From contig UCEY01000040.1 of the NCBI GenBank assembly GCA_900471605.1, forward strand, positions 29,643-75,586: 45,944 nucleotides of DNA, in the 5' to 3' direction. Positions within the stretch are counted from its first letter, which is position 1, and each line of letters starts with the position of its first letter. The position numbers and the translations under genes are program-made. This document shows, in pieces, positions 28,964-37,116 of this stretch. Under the pieces are notes generated by a model. That model was not told where the DNA came from. It worked only from the letters and a program-made list of their open reading frames with translations, and made no database searches. This DNA comes from Hyphomicrobiales bacterium. GTDB lineage: Bacteria; Pseudomonadota; Alphaproteobacteria; Rhizobiales; Rhizobiaceae.

Positions 28964-29503
28964 TTATCCGTTCCGGTTGCGAAGAAACCGGTCGAATATC
29001 GCCCGGGTAAGGCGCTGATTGTGCCGATACCAGCTGTCGTCGGTGTAGAAGACCGGCTCGGCGGGATCCCAGCCGCTCAGGGTGAAATCGCTCTGTCGGG
29101 AGAAGAAGGCGACGAACTCCTCCTCGCTGGTCCAGGTAGCGATGGCCGGTCCCGGATGATGGCCATCCTGGATGTCGCAGAGCATGATGCCGTTTTCGGC
29201 GCGGATCAGGCCGTGGCCGCAGAAGTCGCGATGGAATTGGTGGATCAGCCCTTCGCCGATCCTGGCGTCCTGCAGCTTTTGCCACACCAGGCGCATCCGC
29301 TCGCCCCCAAGGGCCTCATGCGAAAGCCTGTCGCGCACCTCCGTCCGCCGCCGGTCCATCTCCTCCTCACTGGCATCGATCAAAGGGTAGGGCGGCCAGG
29401 AGGGCGGCTTGCTCCTCCTCTGGCGCCAGACGGACCAGCCGGCCACGCCGAGCACAGAGACGATCACGGCATAACAGACGATCGGAATGACGATGCCCGC
29501 CAT
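28964..29503 (-). CDS. Membrane-anchored hypothetical protein, 179 aa
   Basis: An N-terminal helix (MAGIVIPIVCYAVIVSVLGVAG) anchors a polar domain. The domain includes a charged helix (EEEMDRRRTEVRDRLSHEAL), FHRDFCGHGLIRAENGIMLC and a tail with GWDPAEPVFYTDDSWYRHNQ. I do not recognise a family. It is encoded seven bases after the DUF1697 gene on the same strand, so the two are probably co-transcribed. No catalytic motif stands out; Cys and His residues in the middle (DFCGHGL, IMLCDIQDGHHPG) may be structural. Confidence 0.7.
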   Translation of the reverse strand: MAGIVIPIVCYAVIVSVLGVAGWSVWRQRRSKPPSWPPYPLIDASEEEMDRRRTEVRDRLSHEALGGERMRLVWQKLQDARIGEGLIHQFHRDFCGHGLIRAENGIMLCDIQDGHHPGPAIATWTSEEEFVAFFSRQSDFTLSGWDPAEPVFYTDDSWYRHNQRLTRAIFDRFLRNRNG

Positions 29504-29510
29504 CGGCCGT

Positions 29511-30026
29511 TCAGCCTTCCATCGCCCGTGCCATCTCGGCGAGCTTGCGCACTGTGTTGAGATTGCGTGACGTGCCGGGTTTCAGGGCGGCAAGCTTCAG
29601 TTTCGATTTGCCCGAGCCGATCGGGTAGTGGACATAGATCTCGCGCCCGGCGACAACAGCCTCTTCGCCATCCGGGGCGACCATCGTGTCGAGCGCATCC
29701 CCGGCGGCCTTCCCGGGCAGGAAATGCACAAGCAGGAAATTCGGCTTGGCCTCGGGGAAAGGTGCGTTTTCGACGATCGTCTCCAGCTCTCCGGTGGAGC
29801 GCACCATCACGCCCGGCTTCCTGCCGAATTTGTGTCCCAGCGCCTCGTCGAGCCTGTCGGCCACCTTGGCCTCAGCCTCGTTGGAGCGGAACAGAACATT
29901 GCCGCTCTGGATATAGGTCTTGACGTCGGTGAAGCCGAGCTCTTCGCAGATGGACTTGAGCTCCGTCATCTGGAGCGTCGTGCCGGTGACGTTCACCGCG
30001 CGAAGCAGGGCAACATAGACGGTCAT
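29511..30026 (-). CDS. DUF1697 family protein
   Basis: This 171-aa protein matches DUF1697. It starts YVALLRAVNVTGTTLQMTELKSICEELGF, then has DVKTYIQSGNVLFRS and later REIYVHYPIGSGKSKL, ending with GTSRNLNTVRKLAEMA. All family hallmarks are present. Structures suggest an alpha/beta fold, but no activity is established. It is upstream of, and probably co-transcribed with, the membrane-anchored 179-aa gene. It is soluble, with no signal peptide. Confidence 0.9.
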   Translation of the reverse strand: MTVYVALLRAVNVTGTTLQMTELKSICEELGFTDVKTYIQSGNVLFRSNEAEAKVADRLDEALGHKFGRKPGVMVRSTGELETIVENAPFPEAKPNFLLVHFLPGKAAGDALDTMVAPDGEEAVVAGREIYVHYPIGSGKSKLKLAALKPGTSRNLNTVRKLAEMARAMEG

Positions 30027-30084
30027 TCCTTACCTCCCAAAGGCCACCCTATCTTGTGTTCCGTTGTCGCCGGACATGCATTGA

Positions 30085-30106
30085 AGGGCGTGCCACGGCA
30101 CGCCCT
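30085..30106 (-). terminator. Hairpin after the oligopeptidase B gene
   Basis: AGGGCGTGCC (30085-30094) and GGCACGCCCT (30097-30106) form a perfect 10-bp repeat with a two-base centre. It lies 12 bases past the stop of the minus-strand peptidase gene and is followed by only a short T run (TTC), so it is a weak intrinsic terminator. Confidence 0.5.
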
Positions 30107-30117
30107 CCACGAGTAGC

Positions 30118-32226
30118 TCACATCTTGCCGGCCACCTTGATCGCAAACGCATATTCGAACGCGATCTCCTCCAGCCGCTGGAAACGTCCCGACTTGCCGC
30201 CATGGCCGGCCGCCATGTTGGTCTTCAAGAGGATCGGCGCGGTGCCGGTCGAGAATTCGCGCAGCTTGGCGACCCACTTGGTCGGCTCCCAATAGGTGAC
30301 GCGCGGGTCGGTGAGGCCGGAGATCGCGAGGATCGGCGGATAGGGTTTCGCCTCGATATTGTCGTAAGGGCTGTAGGCGGCGATCCACTGGTATTCTTCG
30401 AGACTGTCGATCGGATTGCCCCATTCCGGCCATTCCGGCGGGGTGAGCGGCAGCGTGTCGTCGAGCATGGTGTTCAAGACATCGACGAAGGGCACGGCGG
30501 CGATGATGCCGGCGAATTTTTCCGGCGCCATGTTGGCGATGCCGCCCATCAGCATGCCGCCGGCCGAACCGCCTTCGGCGATGATGTTCGCGTAAGACGT
30601 GAACTTCTCTTGATTCAGATAGTCAGCCGCGGCGATGAAGTCCTTGAACGTGTTCTGCTTGTGCTCCATCTTGCCGGTCTCGTACCAGGCAAAACCCTTG
30701 TCCTTGCCGCCGCGGATATGGGCAATCGCATAAACGAAGCCGCGATCGGCGAGCGACAGGTTGTTGGTCGAGAACCCGGCCGGAATGGTGATCCCGTAGG
30801 CGCCGTAGCCATAAAGCAGGCAGGGCGCCGACCCGTCGCGCGGCGTATCTTTCCGATAGAGCAGCGAGACCGGCACCAGTTCGCCGTCATGCGCCGGCGC
30901 CATCACCCGGCGGGTGACGTAGTCGTCCGGATTGTGACCCGACGGCACTTCCTGCGTCTTCAAGAGCACCCGCTCGCGGGTCACCATGTCGTAGTCGTAG
31001 AGCTGGCTCGGCGTCGTCATCGACGAATAGGAGAAGCGGATGACGTTGCTGTCATATTCCGCCGCGCCCTGCAGGCCGAGCGAATAGGCTTCCTCGGCGA
31101 AGGCGATCGCGTGTTCCTCGCCGGTCTTGCGGTCGCGGATGATGATCTGCGGCAAGCCGTCCTTGCGCTGCAGCCACAGCAGATGACCGGCGAATGCCAT
31201 GTGGCTGATGATCAGCCGGCCGGGCTCGTGCGGCACGACCTCGGTCCAGTTCTTCTTGCCCGGCGCGGTAACCGGTGTCTGCATGATCTTGAAATCCTTG
31301 GCGCCGCCGTCATTGGTAAGGATGTAGAAGACGTCGCCGCCCTCGGTCATCGAATATTCGATGCCTTCCTCGCGTTCCGCGACCAGCGCAGGTTCGGCGG
31401 TGAGATCCTTGGTCGAAAGCAGCCGGTATTCCGAGGTCTCGTGGTCATGGATGTCGATATAGATGAAATCGTCGAGCAGCGAGCCGCCGACGCCCATGAA
31501 GAAGCCCGGATCCTCCTCCTCGTAGACCAGCCGGTCTTGCGACTGCGGGGTGCCGACGATGTGGTGGAAGACCTTGGACGGCCGGTGGTTCTCGTCCTGC
31601 AGCGTATAGAAGAAGCTCCGGCCGTCGGGCGCCCAGACACCGCCGCCGCCGGTATTCTCGACCACGTCGGCCAGGTCCTCGCCGGTCGCAAGGTCGCGGA
31701 TGCGCAGCGTGAAATATTCCGAACCCTTGTCGTCGTAACCCCAGATGCCGTGGCTATGGTCGCTCGTGTGGTCGATGCCGGAAAGGCGGAAGTAATCCTT
31801 GGCCGCAGCTTCCTTGTCGCCGTCGAGCAGGAGCTGCTTTTCGCCGCCGTCGCGCGGAGTTCTGAAATAATGTGGCTGCTCGCCGCCGGTCACGAAGAGG
31901 GTGCCATAGGCGAACGGCCCGTCCTTCATCGGCACCGAACTGTCGTCTTCCTTGATGCGGCCGCGCATCTCGGCAAACAGGGCCTTCTGCAGATCGGCGG
32001 TATCGCCCATCGCCGCTTCCATATAGGCGTTCTCGGCTTCGAGGTGGCTGCGGATTTCCGGATCGAGGATCGACGGATCCTTGAACATCGCCTGCCAGTT
32101 GTCGGCCCGGAACCAGGCATAGTCGTCGGTGCGGGTAATGCCGTGGCGGGTATCGGAAACCGGCTTCCTGGCCGCAACGGGGGCGGCGGGAAGATTGGCG
32201 AAAGGCGATCTGCGCGAGGTGGCCAA
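30118..32226 (-). CDS. ptrB: Oligopeptidase B (S9A serine peptidase)
   Basis: This 702-aa S9 peptidase has an N-terminal seven-bladed beta-propeller and a C-terminal alpha/beta-hydrolase domain. The nucleophile is in IIAEGGSAGGMLMG and the catalytic His in NMAAGHGGKSGR. KDKGFAWYETGKMEHKQNTF and LLYGYGAYG are family hallmarks. It cleaves short peptides after Arg or Lys in the cytoplasm. The start codon is TTG at 32226, with GGAG about eight bases upstream; no ATG exists near the conserved N-terminus. The length fits the family. Reading is divergent from small genes to its right. Confidence 0.93.
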   Translation of the reverse strand: MATSRRSPFANLPAAPVAARKPVSDTRHGITRTDDYAWFRADNWQAMFKDPSILDPEIRSHLEAENAYMEAAMGDTADLQKALFAEMRGRIKEDDSSVPMKDGPFAYGTLFVTGGEQPHYFRTPRDGGEKQLLLDGDKEAAAKDYFRLSGIDHTSDHSHGIWGYDDKGSEYFTLRIRDLATGEDLADVVENTGGGGVWAPDGRSFFYTLQDENHRPSKVFHHIVGTPQSQDRLVYEEEDPGFFMGVGGSLLDDFIYIDIHDHETSEYRLLSTKDLTAEPALVAEREEGIEYSMTEGGDVFYILTNDGGAKDFKIMQTPVTAPGKKNWTEVVPHEPGRLIISHMAFAGHLLWLQRKDGLPQIIIRDRKTGEEHAIAFAEEAYSLGLQGAAEYDSNVIRFSYSSMTTPSQLYDYDMVTRERVLLKTQEVPSGHNPDDYVTRRVMAPAHDGELVPVSLLYRKDTPRDGSAPCLLYGYGAYGITIPAGFSTNNLSLADRGFVYAIAHIRGGKDKGFAWYETGKMEHKQNTFKDFIAAADYLNQEKFTSYANIIAEGGSAGGMLMGGIANMAPEKFAGIIAAVPFVDVLNTMLDDTLPLTPPEWPEWGNPIDSLEEYQWIAAYSPYDNIEAKPYPPILAISGLTDPRVTYWEPTKWVAKLREFSTGTAPILLKTNMAAGHGGKSGRFQRLEEIAFEYAFAIKVAGKM

Positions 32227-32306
32227 GGAAGCACTCCGGATTGGAAAAGAGGAGTGCCAGAGATAGGGGGCGCGCGTGCGCGAGGCAAGCGGGGAGGAGG
32301 AGAGCG

Positions 32307-32423
32307 TTATTTCTTCCTGCGGGTCAGCGAAGCGTCGCGCTCGTTCCGCCGCCAGACGAATGCGGCAATGAGCAGCAGTCCGGCAAGAGGAATAAAGAGT
32401 AGGAAGATATCGGTCGCGGTCAT
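32307..32423 (-). CDS. Tiny single-helix membrane protein, 38 aa
   Basis: This 38-codon gene encodes MTATDIFLLFIPLAGLLLIA, followed by AFVWRRNERDASLTRRKK. It has one hydrophobic helix (about residues 5-24) and then a very basic tail, as in many small inner-membrane proteins. It ends about 80 bases before the oligopeptidase start, on the same strand. The composition and stop-start layout are convincing, but no ribosome-binding site stronger than GGCTGG is seen. The function is unknown. Confidence 0.5.
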   Translation of the reverse strand: MTATDIFLLFIPLAGLLLIAAFVWRRNERDASLTRRKK

Positions 32424-32497
32424 CTATCCAGCCCGTTCAGCAATCGCGTCGCCAGTGAATGTAAGCTGACCCCAAGATGGCCGCCGGATTTCGTCGC

Positions 32498-32734
32498 TCA
32501 TGACGAGATTGAGCCGAGTGTAATCCGCCTTGAGGGCTGCGGAATGTCGCGCCCCATGTCCTTGGCCGCTTCGATCCAGCTTTCGATCGCATCCTGCACG
32601 TTGGAAAGGGCTTCCCGCGGTGTCTCGCCATCGCTCATGCAGCCGGGGAGATGAGGAACGGTCGCAAGAAAGCCGCCACCCTCCTCCGGTCCGAGCGGAG
32701 AGACAAGAATCGGGTAGATCAGTTTGGTCGTCAT
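32498..32734 (-). CDS. Orphan HicB-family protein, 78 aa
   Basis: This 78-aa protein has a HicB-like start: IYPILVSPLGPEEGGGFLAT, then VPHLPGCMSDGETPREALSNVQDAIESWIEAAKDMGRDIPQPS. That is the family's usual pattern up to the P-P/Q-PS boundary. It ends a few residues later (RRITLGSISS), without a DNA-binding domain. No HicA gene is found on either side. It is the second orphan HicB in the window; the one at 24704-24895 is also truncated. It may be a degenerating toxin-antitoxin remnant. Confidence 0.75.
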   Translation of the reverse strand: MTTKLIYPILVSPLGPEEGGGFLATVPHLPGCMSDGETPREALSNVQDAIESWIEAAKDMGRDIPQPSRRITLGSISS

Positions 32735-32841
32735 TCACCCCACTCGATCACATCATCCTATTTCCCGTTCTGGTAGGTGGTCAATCGTGTAACCATCTCC
32801 TAGTGTCCGCGCCCTCCGAGTCATATTGGATAGGAAGTGAC

Positions 32842-33234
32842 ATGATGAAACCCTGGTCGCTTGCGGCACTTGCCCTTCTTTCCGCCCTGCCCGCGCATGC
32901 CCTCGATTCCCGTATCGTCAAGCAGCTCGACGCACTTTCTCTGGATGAACGGCGCGAACAGCGCTGCGATATCGAGGCGATGGACCGCATCAAGGAAGAC
33001 AACAAGGGCGAGTTCAAACCCGACAAGGTGATCGCCTATACCTTTGCCGAGCCGATCGAGGCCGGCAATGCCATTCGCGCCCCGGGCGCCGTGTTCCGCA
33101 GCGCCGGCGACTGGTACAGGCTCAAGTACAAATGCGAGACCGGCGACAAAGGCCTCGAAATCCTGTCCTTCGACTACAAGATCGGCTCGAAGGTCCCCAG
33201 GGAACAGTGGGACCAATATTACCTCTACGAGTGA
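32842..33234 (+). CDS. Secreted DUF930 protein
   Basis: This 130-aa protein has a signal peptide (MMKPWSLAALALLSALPAHA) and the DUF930 hallmarks DSRIVKQLDALSLDERREQRCDIEAMDRI and WYRLKYKCETGDKGLEILSF. Two cysteines (in EQRCDIE and KYKCETG) probably form a disulfide in the periplasm. DUF930 is found almost only in Rhizobiales and has no known function. AGGAAG precedes ATG 32842; ATG 32845 is possible. It converges with the transporter gene. Confidence 0.88.
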   Translation: MMKPWSLAALALLSALPAHALDSRIVKQLDALSLDERREQRCDIEAMDRIKEDNKGEFKPDKVIAYTFAEPIEAGNAIRAPGAVFRSAGDWYRLKYKCETGDKGLEILSFDYKIGSKVPREQWDQYYLYE

Positions 33235-33261
33235 ACGATCCTTCCAGGCCCGTCGCGGCCG

Positions 33262-34413
33262 TCAGCCCGGCAGGTTCGGCACCGTCTTGCGGTCCGGGAA
33301 GAGCTCGTTCAGCACCGTCATCATGATCAGCGAGAGGGGCAGGGCGAGCATGGCCCCGACCGCCCCCCACATCCAGGTCCAGAACAGGATGGCGATGAAG
33401 ACGATGAAGGGATTGATCTCCCATTGCCGGCCCATGATCGCCGGAAATATCAGGTTTTCCATGATGAGGTGCACGGTGCAGAAGATGACCGCCGGGATCA
33501 GGCCGAGCAGCAGCGCGTCATGGGTCAGAATGCCGGCGATCGCCACCGAGACGGTCATCAGCGTGATCCCGAGGAAGGGGATGAAGCTCGAGACGAAGGC
33601 GAACAGGCCCCAGAGCACCGGCATGGAAAGCCCGCCGAAATAGGCGATCGCCGCCATCACCACCCCGAGCCCCAGATAAAGCAGGCTGGCTGTCGCGAAA
33701 TAGTAGCCGAGCACCTCGTCGATCGAGTTGAGCACCCGGATCGCCATCAGCCTCTGCCGCCGTGTCGGAAAGGCAAGGATGATGGTGCGCCGCAGCCGCA
33801 CCCGGCCATAGAGGAAGAGCAGCAGCGCCGCAAAGAAGATCATTCCCTGGATGATCGCCGGCGTCAGGTTGGCGGTGATGACGCCGAGGATATTGCCGGA
33901 ATTCTCGATCAGCGACTGCATCGACATCGGCCCGGTCTCGAAGGTCGCGGGCGAGACGTTGATCCAGTGCTGGCTTTCGAGGAAGGGTTTGATGCGGTTG
34001 ATGGTCCGCTCGATGAAACTAGGGCCTTCCTGCACCAGCGTCGCGACCGGCTCGGCGAGCGAATTGGCGATCAGGAACAGGACGGCGAACACCAGCGTCG
34101 ACAGGATGAAGGCGATGCCAAAGCGCGGCACGCCGGCCCTGCTCAGCCGGTCGGCGACGAGGCCGAGGATCAGGCCGACGACGACGGCAAGCGTGACCGG
34201 AATGAGGATCAGCGACATGTAATGGACGAGCGCGAGGAACACGATCGCGAAAATGCCGATCACCGCCCAGGCCATCGCCACGTCGAGGGCCTCGCGCCCG
34301 AGCGGCAGGTTCTCCGTGATGTCGATATCCTCGGGTCCCAGCGCCGTTTCCTTGCGCTGTTCGGACATGGCGATCAGGTGTTTCTTCAACTTGCTGCTGC
34401 CGCGCGCGCTCAT
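33262..34413 (-). CDS. AI-2E family transporter (YdiK/PerM-like)
   Basis: This 383-aa membrane protein of the AI-2E/PerM family has an N-terminal cytoplasmic segment of about 45 residues, then two helix pairs around VMAWAVIGIFAIVFLALVHY. A soluble loop (LVQEGPSFIERTINRIKPFL) follows. The C-terminal helices include VLWGLFAFVSSFIPFLG and the conserved PAIMGRQWEINPF. Family members export autoinducer-2 or act as sodium/proton exchangers; the role here cannot be told. ATG 34413 has AGGACATAT upstream; 34368 is an alternative start. Confidence 0.88.
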   Translation of the reverse strand: MSARGSSKLKKHLIAMSEQRKETALGPEDIDITENLPLGREALDVAMAWAVIGIFAIVFLALVHYMSLILIPVTLAVVVGLILGLVADRLSRAGVPRFGIAFILSTLVFAVLFLIANSLAEPVATLVQEGPSFIERTINRIKPFLESQHWINVSPATFETGPMSMQSLIENSGNILGVITANLTPAIIQGMIFFAALLLFLYGRVRLRRTIILAFPTRRQRLMAIRVLNSIDEVLGYYFATASLLYLGLGVVMAAIAYFGGLSMPVLWGLFAFVSSFIPFLGITLMTVSVAIAGILTHDALLLGLIPAVIFCTVHLIMENLIFPAIMGRQWEINPFIVFIAILFWTWMWGAVGAMLALPLSLIMMTVLNELFPDRKTVPNLPG

Positions 34414-34511
34414 GTTGCCATATGTCCTGAGGTCCCCGTGATGCTCCACAACGCAAAAACGGCGCTCCGGTTCCGGGGCGCCGCATCTGGGGAAAACGGG
34501 GGCAGGCAGGC

Positions 34512-35375
34512 TCAGGCGGCGAGCGTCAGGCCGATGCCCCAGGGGTCCTTCAGCGACCAGCCTTCGGCGGTTTTGGCGGTGGCGATCTCCTGGACGTCGA
34601 GCGCCGCCAGCGCCTTGTCGAGCGCCGCCTTGTCGTTGAACCGGACCGTATAATCCGAAAGGCCTGTCATATTGCCTTCGCGGGCCCTGGCGCCGCGGCT
34701 GTTCCAGATATTGGCGGCGATATGGTGATGGTAGTCGCCGGTCGCAAAGAAGCTGGCGCCCGGATACCGCGCCATGATCTTCAGGCCGAGCACGTCGCGG
34801 TAGAAGGCATCGGCCTGCGGGATGTCGCCGACCTGGAGATGGATGTGGCCGACGGCCGTGCCGTCCGCCATTCCGCCGAAGGTCTCCTTCGGGGCGCTGT
34901 TGTAGAGTTCCTGCAGGTTCAGGCGTTCGGTCGCCATCGCGACCGTGCCGTCGGGCTGGTAGGACCATTCCTGCGGCGTGCGGTCGCGATAGATCTCGAT
35001 GCCGTTGCCTTCGGGATCGGCGAGATAGATCGCCTCGCTGACCAGATGGTCGGACGCGCCGTCCAGCCGGACGTTGTTATGGGCGGAATGCGCCAGCCAG
35101 CGGGCGAGGTCCTGCCTGCTCGGAACCAGGAAGGCGGTGTGGAACAGGCCGGCGGCGTTGCGCGGCGCGCGGGCGACATTGTTGCCGGTCGAAAGTGTCA
35201 AAAGCGGCTGGCCGTTGACGCCCAGCACTTCGCCGCTCGGGGTCTTTTCGAGAACCTTGAGGCCGATGATCTTCTGGTAGAAGCCGGACACCAGGGGCAG
35301 GTCGCTGACGACCAGGTGCGCGCCGCGGACATGGGCCGGGCGGGTCAGGGCGAAGGGTTGATTGACATCGGACAT
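34512..35375 (-). CDS. VOC-family dioxygenase (CatE-like)
   Basis: This 287-aa protein contains two vicinal-oxygen-chelate (glyoxalase-fold) modules. The first begins RGAHLVVSDLPLVSGFYQKIIGL and the second GHIHLQVGDIPQADAFYRDVLGL. Metal-ligand candidates are His in RGAHLVV or LFHTAFL, and Glu in GIEIYRD. The overall layout resembles B. subtilis CatE catechol 2,3-dioxygenase, so an extradiol ring-cleaving or related role is possible but not proven. ATG 35375 has AAGGATTTTTAC upstream. No other aromatic degradation genes are adjacent. Confidence 0.85.
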   Translation of the reverse strand: MSDVNQPFALTRPAHVRGAHLVVSDLPLVSGFYQKIIGLKVLEKTPSGEVLGVNGQPLLTLSTGNNVARAPRNAAGLFHTAFLVPSRQDLARWLAHSAHNNVRLDGASDHLVSEAIYLADPEGNGIEIYRDRTPQEWSYQPDGTVAMATERLNLQELYNSAPKETFGGMADGTAVGHIHLQVGDIPQADAFYRDVLGLKIMARYPGASFFATGDYHHHIAANIWNSRGARAREGNMTGLSDYTVRFNDKAALDKALAALDVQEIATAKTAEGWSLKDPWGIGLTLAA

Positions 35376-35505
35376 GTAAAAATCCTTTCGGGCATCGGGC
35401 GGTCGGAACGCCCTGTTGCAACCTATATGGCCCACGCGCATCGTTCACGATAGAGCGCAAAATGGCGATTGATCGTCTCCAAATTGTAGACGATCCCAAA
35501 AGCGC

Positions 35506-35519
35506 TTGACCTTGGTCAA
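35506..35519 (+). promoter_or_regulatory. FNR/FixK box upstream of the stress-protein operon
   Basis: TTGACCTTGGTCAA is a perfect 14-base FNR/FixK palindrome. It ends 54 bases before the universal stress protein start, the right distance for a -41.5 activator site with a transcript starting near 35554. No -10 element of good quality is obvious. Confidence 0.7.
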
Positions 35520-35573
35520 GGCGGTTCCGCACATGCGGATCCACAACAGGCGAAAAGCATGAAAGGAGATCGC

Positions 35574-35984
35574 ATGTACAAGAAGATCATCGTCGCGGTG
35601 GATGTCTCCGCTCTGGAAAAGGGCGAGCGCATCCTGCGCACCGCATCGAACCTCTTGGACGGGGATGGCACGATCCTCGTCGTCAACGTGGTCGAGGACA
35701 TGCCCGGTTACCTCGTCTCCGACCTGACGGTCGATCTGATCGTCGCGGCCCGCAAGGATGCGGAAACGCAACTCCTCGAGCTGCGCCAAAAGGTCGGGAT
35801 CGAGGCCGATATCGAGATCCGCCAGGGCTCGCCGGCACGCGAGATCCTTGCGGCGTCCGAAGAGCAGGGCGCCGATCTCATCATCGTCGCCTCGCATATT
35901 CCGGACCTGTCGAACTATCTGATCGGCGCCACCGCCGACCGCGTCGTGCGTCACGCCACCTGTTCGGTCCTCGTCGACCGCTGA
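35574..35984 (+). CDS. Universal stress protein (UspA family)
   Basis: This 136-aa UspA-domain protein starts MYKKIIVAVDVSALEKGERI and ends DLIIVASHIPDLSNYLIGATADRVVRHATCSVLVDR. The ATP-binding glycine pattern of the G-2x-G-9x-G class is only partly present (IGAT region), so ATP binding is uncertain. Such proteins help cells survive starvation and low oxygen. A strong AAAGGAGATCGC ribosome-binding site precedes it. It is the first gene of a pair with a DksA-like zinc-finger gene 13 bases on. An FNR/FixK box upstream predicts induction under microaerobic or anaerobic conditions. Confidence 0.93.
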   Translation: MYKKIIVAVDVSALEKGERILRTASNLLDGDGTILVVNVVEDMPGYLVSDLTVDLIVAARKDAETQLLELRQKVGIEADIEIRQGSPAREILAASEEQGADLIIVASHIPDLSNYLIGATADRVVRHATCSVLVDR

Positions 35985-35997
35985 AAGGAACCGATCC

Positions 35998-36330
35998 ATG
36001 GATACCGCAAGATATGACGGCATTCTGCGGGCGAGGAAGGCGGAGCTGGAAAACCGCCTGAACCGCATCGAACAGGATTTCGTCACGCCCCGCAACCCGG
36101 ACGACGACGACCGTGCCGTCGAACGCAACAATGACGAAGTGCTGGAGGAGCTCGGCGAAACCGGCGAGCGGGAGCTTGCCGCGATCGATGCGGCACTGGG
36201 CCGCATCACCGCCGGCACGTTCGGCACCTGCACCCGATGCGGCCAGCCGATCGCCGAAAAACGCCTGGATGCCGTGCCGCAGACGCCGCTTTGCCAGACC
36301 TGTGCCGGCGAGGTGTCCCGCGACGTGTGA
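35998..36330 (+). CDS. TraR/DksA-family zinc-finger protein
   Basis: This 110-aa protein has a coiled-coil N-terminus with acidic residues (ENRLNRIEQDF, then NPDDDDRAVERNNDEVLEEL) and a C-terminal C4 zinc finger: Cys78, Cys81, Cys99 and Cys102 (CTRCGQPIAEKRLDAVP, then CQTC). It is shorter than classical DksA (about 150 aa) and lacks its DxxDxA tip motif, so it may not replace DksA with ppGpp. It would bind RNA polymerase through the secondary channel. It is co-transcribed with the universal stress gene and therefore linked to low-oxygen control. Confidence 0.9.
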   Translation: MDTARYDGILRARKAELENRLNRIEQDFVTPRNPDDDDRAVERNNDEVLEELGETGERELAAIDAALGRITAGTFGTCTRCGQPIAEKRLDAVPQTPLCQTCAGEVSRDV

Positions 36331-36378
36331 GGCGAAGTTTAACGCGGGAAACGCAATGTGAATCCGCCCGCTCTTGCC

Positions 36379-36421
36379 TTCCGTCCCTCTCACGCTCATT
36401 CTTGGTGTGAGGGAGACGGAA
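36379..36421 (+). other. Hairpin covering the ribosome-binding region of the hemolysin III gene
   Basis: TTCCGTCCCTCTCAC (36379-36393) can pair with GTGAGGGAGACGGAA (36407-36421), 15 positions with one mismatch and one wobble, across a 13-base loop. It ends eight bases before the start codon and covers part of the GGAAAGG ribosome-binding site. It may also terminate the preceding transcript. Confidence 0.4.
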
Positions 36422-36428
36422 AGGTCGG

Positions 36429-37094
36429 ATGAGCGAGTTCTTCAACTTCGGGCGGAAATACGATTTTCACGAGATCGTCGCGGATGGCATCATCCACGGT
36501 ATCGGTATCGTGTTCGCGCTGGTCGGCGCCACCGCACTGATCTTCTATGCGACCGTCTGGTCGAGCCACGGGGAGATCGCCGCCGCCTGGATCTACGGCC
36601 TCGGCCTGATCATCTGTCTGTCGATCTCGTTCACCTACAATATCTGGCCGCGGTCGCGCACCAAATGGGTGCTGCGGCGGTTCGACCATTCGGCGATCTT
36701 CATCCTGATCGCGGCGACCTATACGCCCTTCCTGCAGCGCGGTGCGCACGATCCCTGGATCTTCGCCATGCTTTTGGCGATCTGGGCAACCGCCATCTTC
36801 GGCATCGTGCTGAAATGCCTGTTTCCCGGCCGTTACGACAAGCTGGCGATCCTGCTTTATCTCGCCATGGGCTGGAGCGGGGTGATGGTGGCGGGGCCGA
36901 TCTCGGAATACCTGCCCGCCGTCACCGTCTGGCTGATCGTCATCGGCGGCTTCATCTATTCGCTGGGCGTGATCTTCCACGTCTGGGAAAGGCTGCGTTT
37001 CCAGAACGCCATCTGGCACGGTTTCGTGGTCGCCGCCGCCGCCGTCCATTACGGCGCGGTCATGACCTGCTTCAGCCTCTCCGGCGGTCTCTGA
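36429..37094 (+). CDS. trhA: Hemolysin III family (PAQR/TrhA-like) membrane protein
   Basis: This 221-aa protein has seven predicted membrane helices and the PAQR motifs in order: DFHEIVADGIIHGIG near the N-terminus, LRRFDHSAIFILIAATYTPF in the centre and VIFHVWERLRFQNAIWHGF, then HYGAV, near the end. The conserved His residues form a zinc site in this family. Bacterial TrhA affects membrane fluidity; the older hemolysin name is historical. A GGAAAGG ribosome-binding site lies partly inside a hairpin (36379-36421). It is not obviously in an operon. Confidence 0.9.
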   Translation: MSEFFNFGRKYDFHEIVADGIIHGIGIVFALVGATALIFYATVWSSHGEIAAAWIYGLGLIICLSISFTYNIWPRSRTKWVLRRFDHSAIFILIAATYTPFLQRGAHDPWIFAMLLAIWATAIFGIVLKCLFPGRYDKLAILLYLAMGWSGVMVAGPISEYLPAVTVWLIVIGGFIYSLGVIFHVWERLRFQNAIWHGFVVAAAAVHYGAVMTCFSLSGGL

Positions 37095-37116
37095 GCGTCG
37101 CAGGGCACTCGGCCGC

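Noticed and set aside
30202..32469. A 755-codon plus-strand frame opposite oligopeptidase B.
   Set aside because: Its composition is that of an antisense shadow (Arg/Val/Gly/Asp repeats) and the peptidase on the other strand has intact catalytic motifs.
32424..32520. A HicA toxin or HicB C-terminus after the orphan HicB.
   Set aside because: The remaining frames give only a 25-residue fragment without a HicA fold or DNA-binding pattern.
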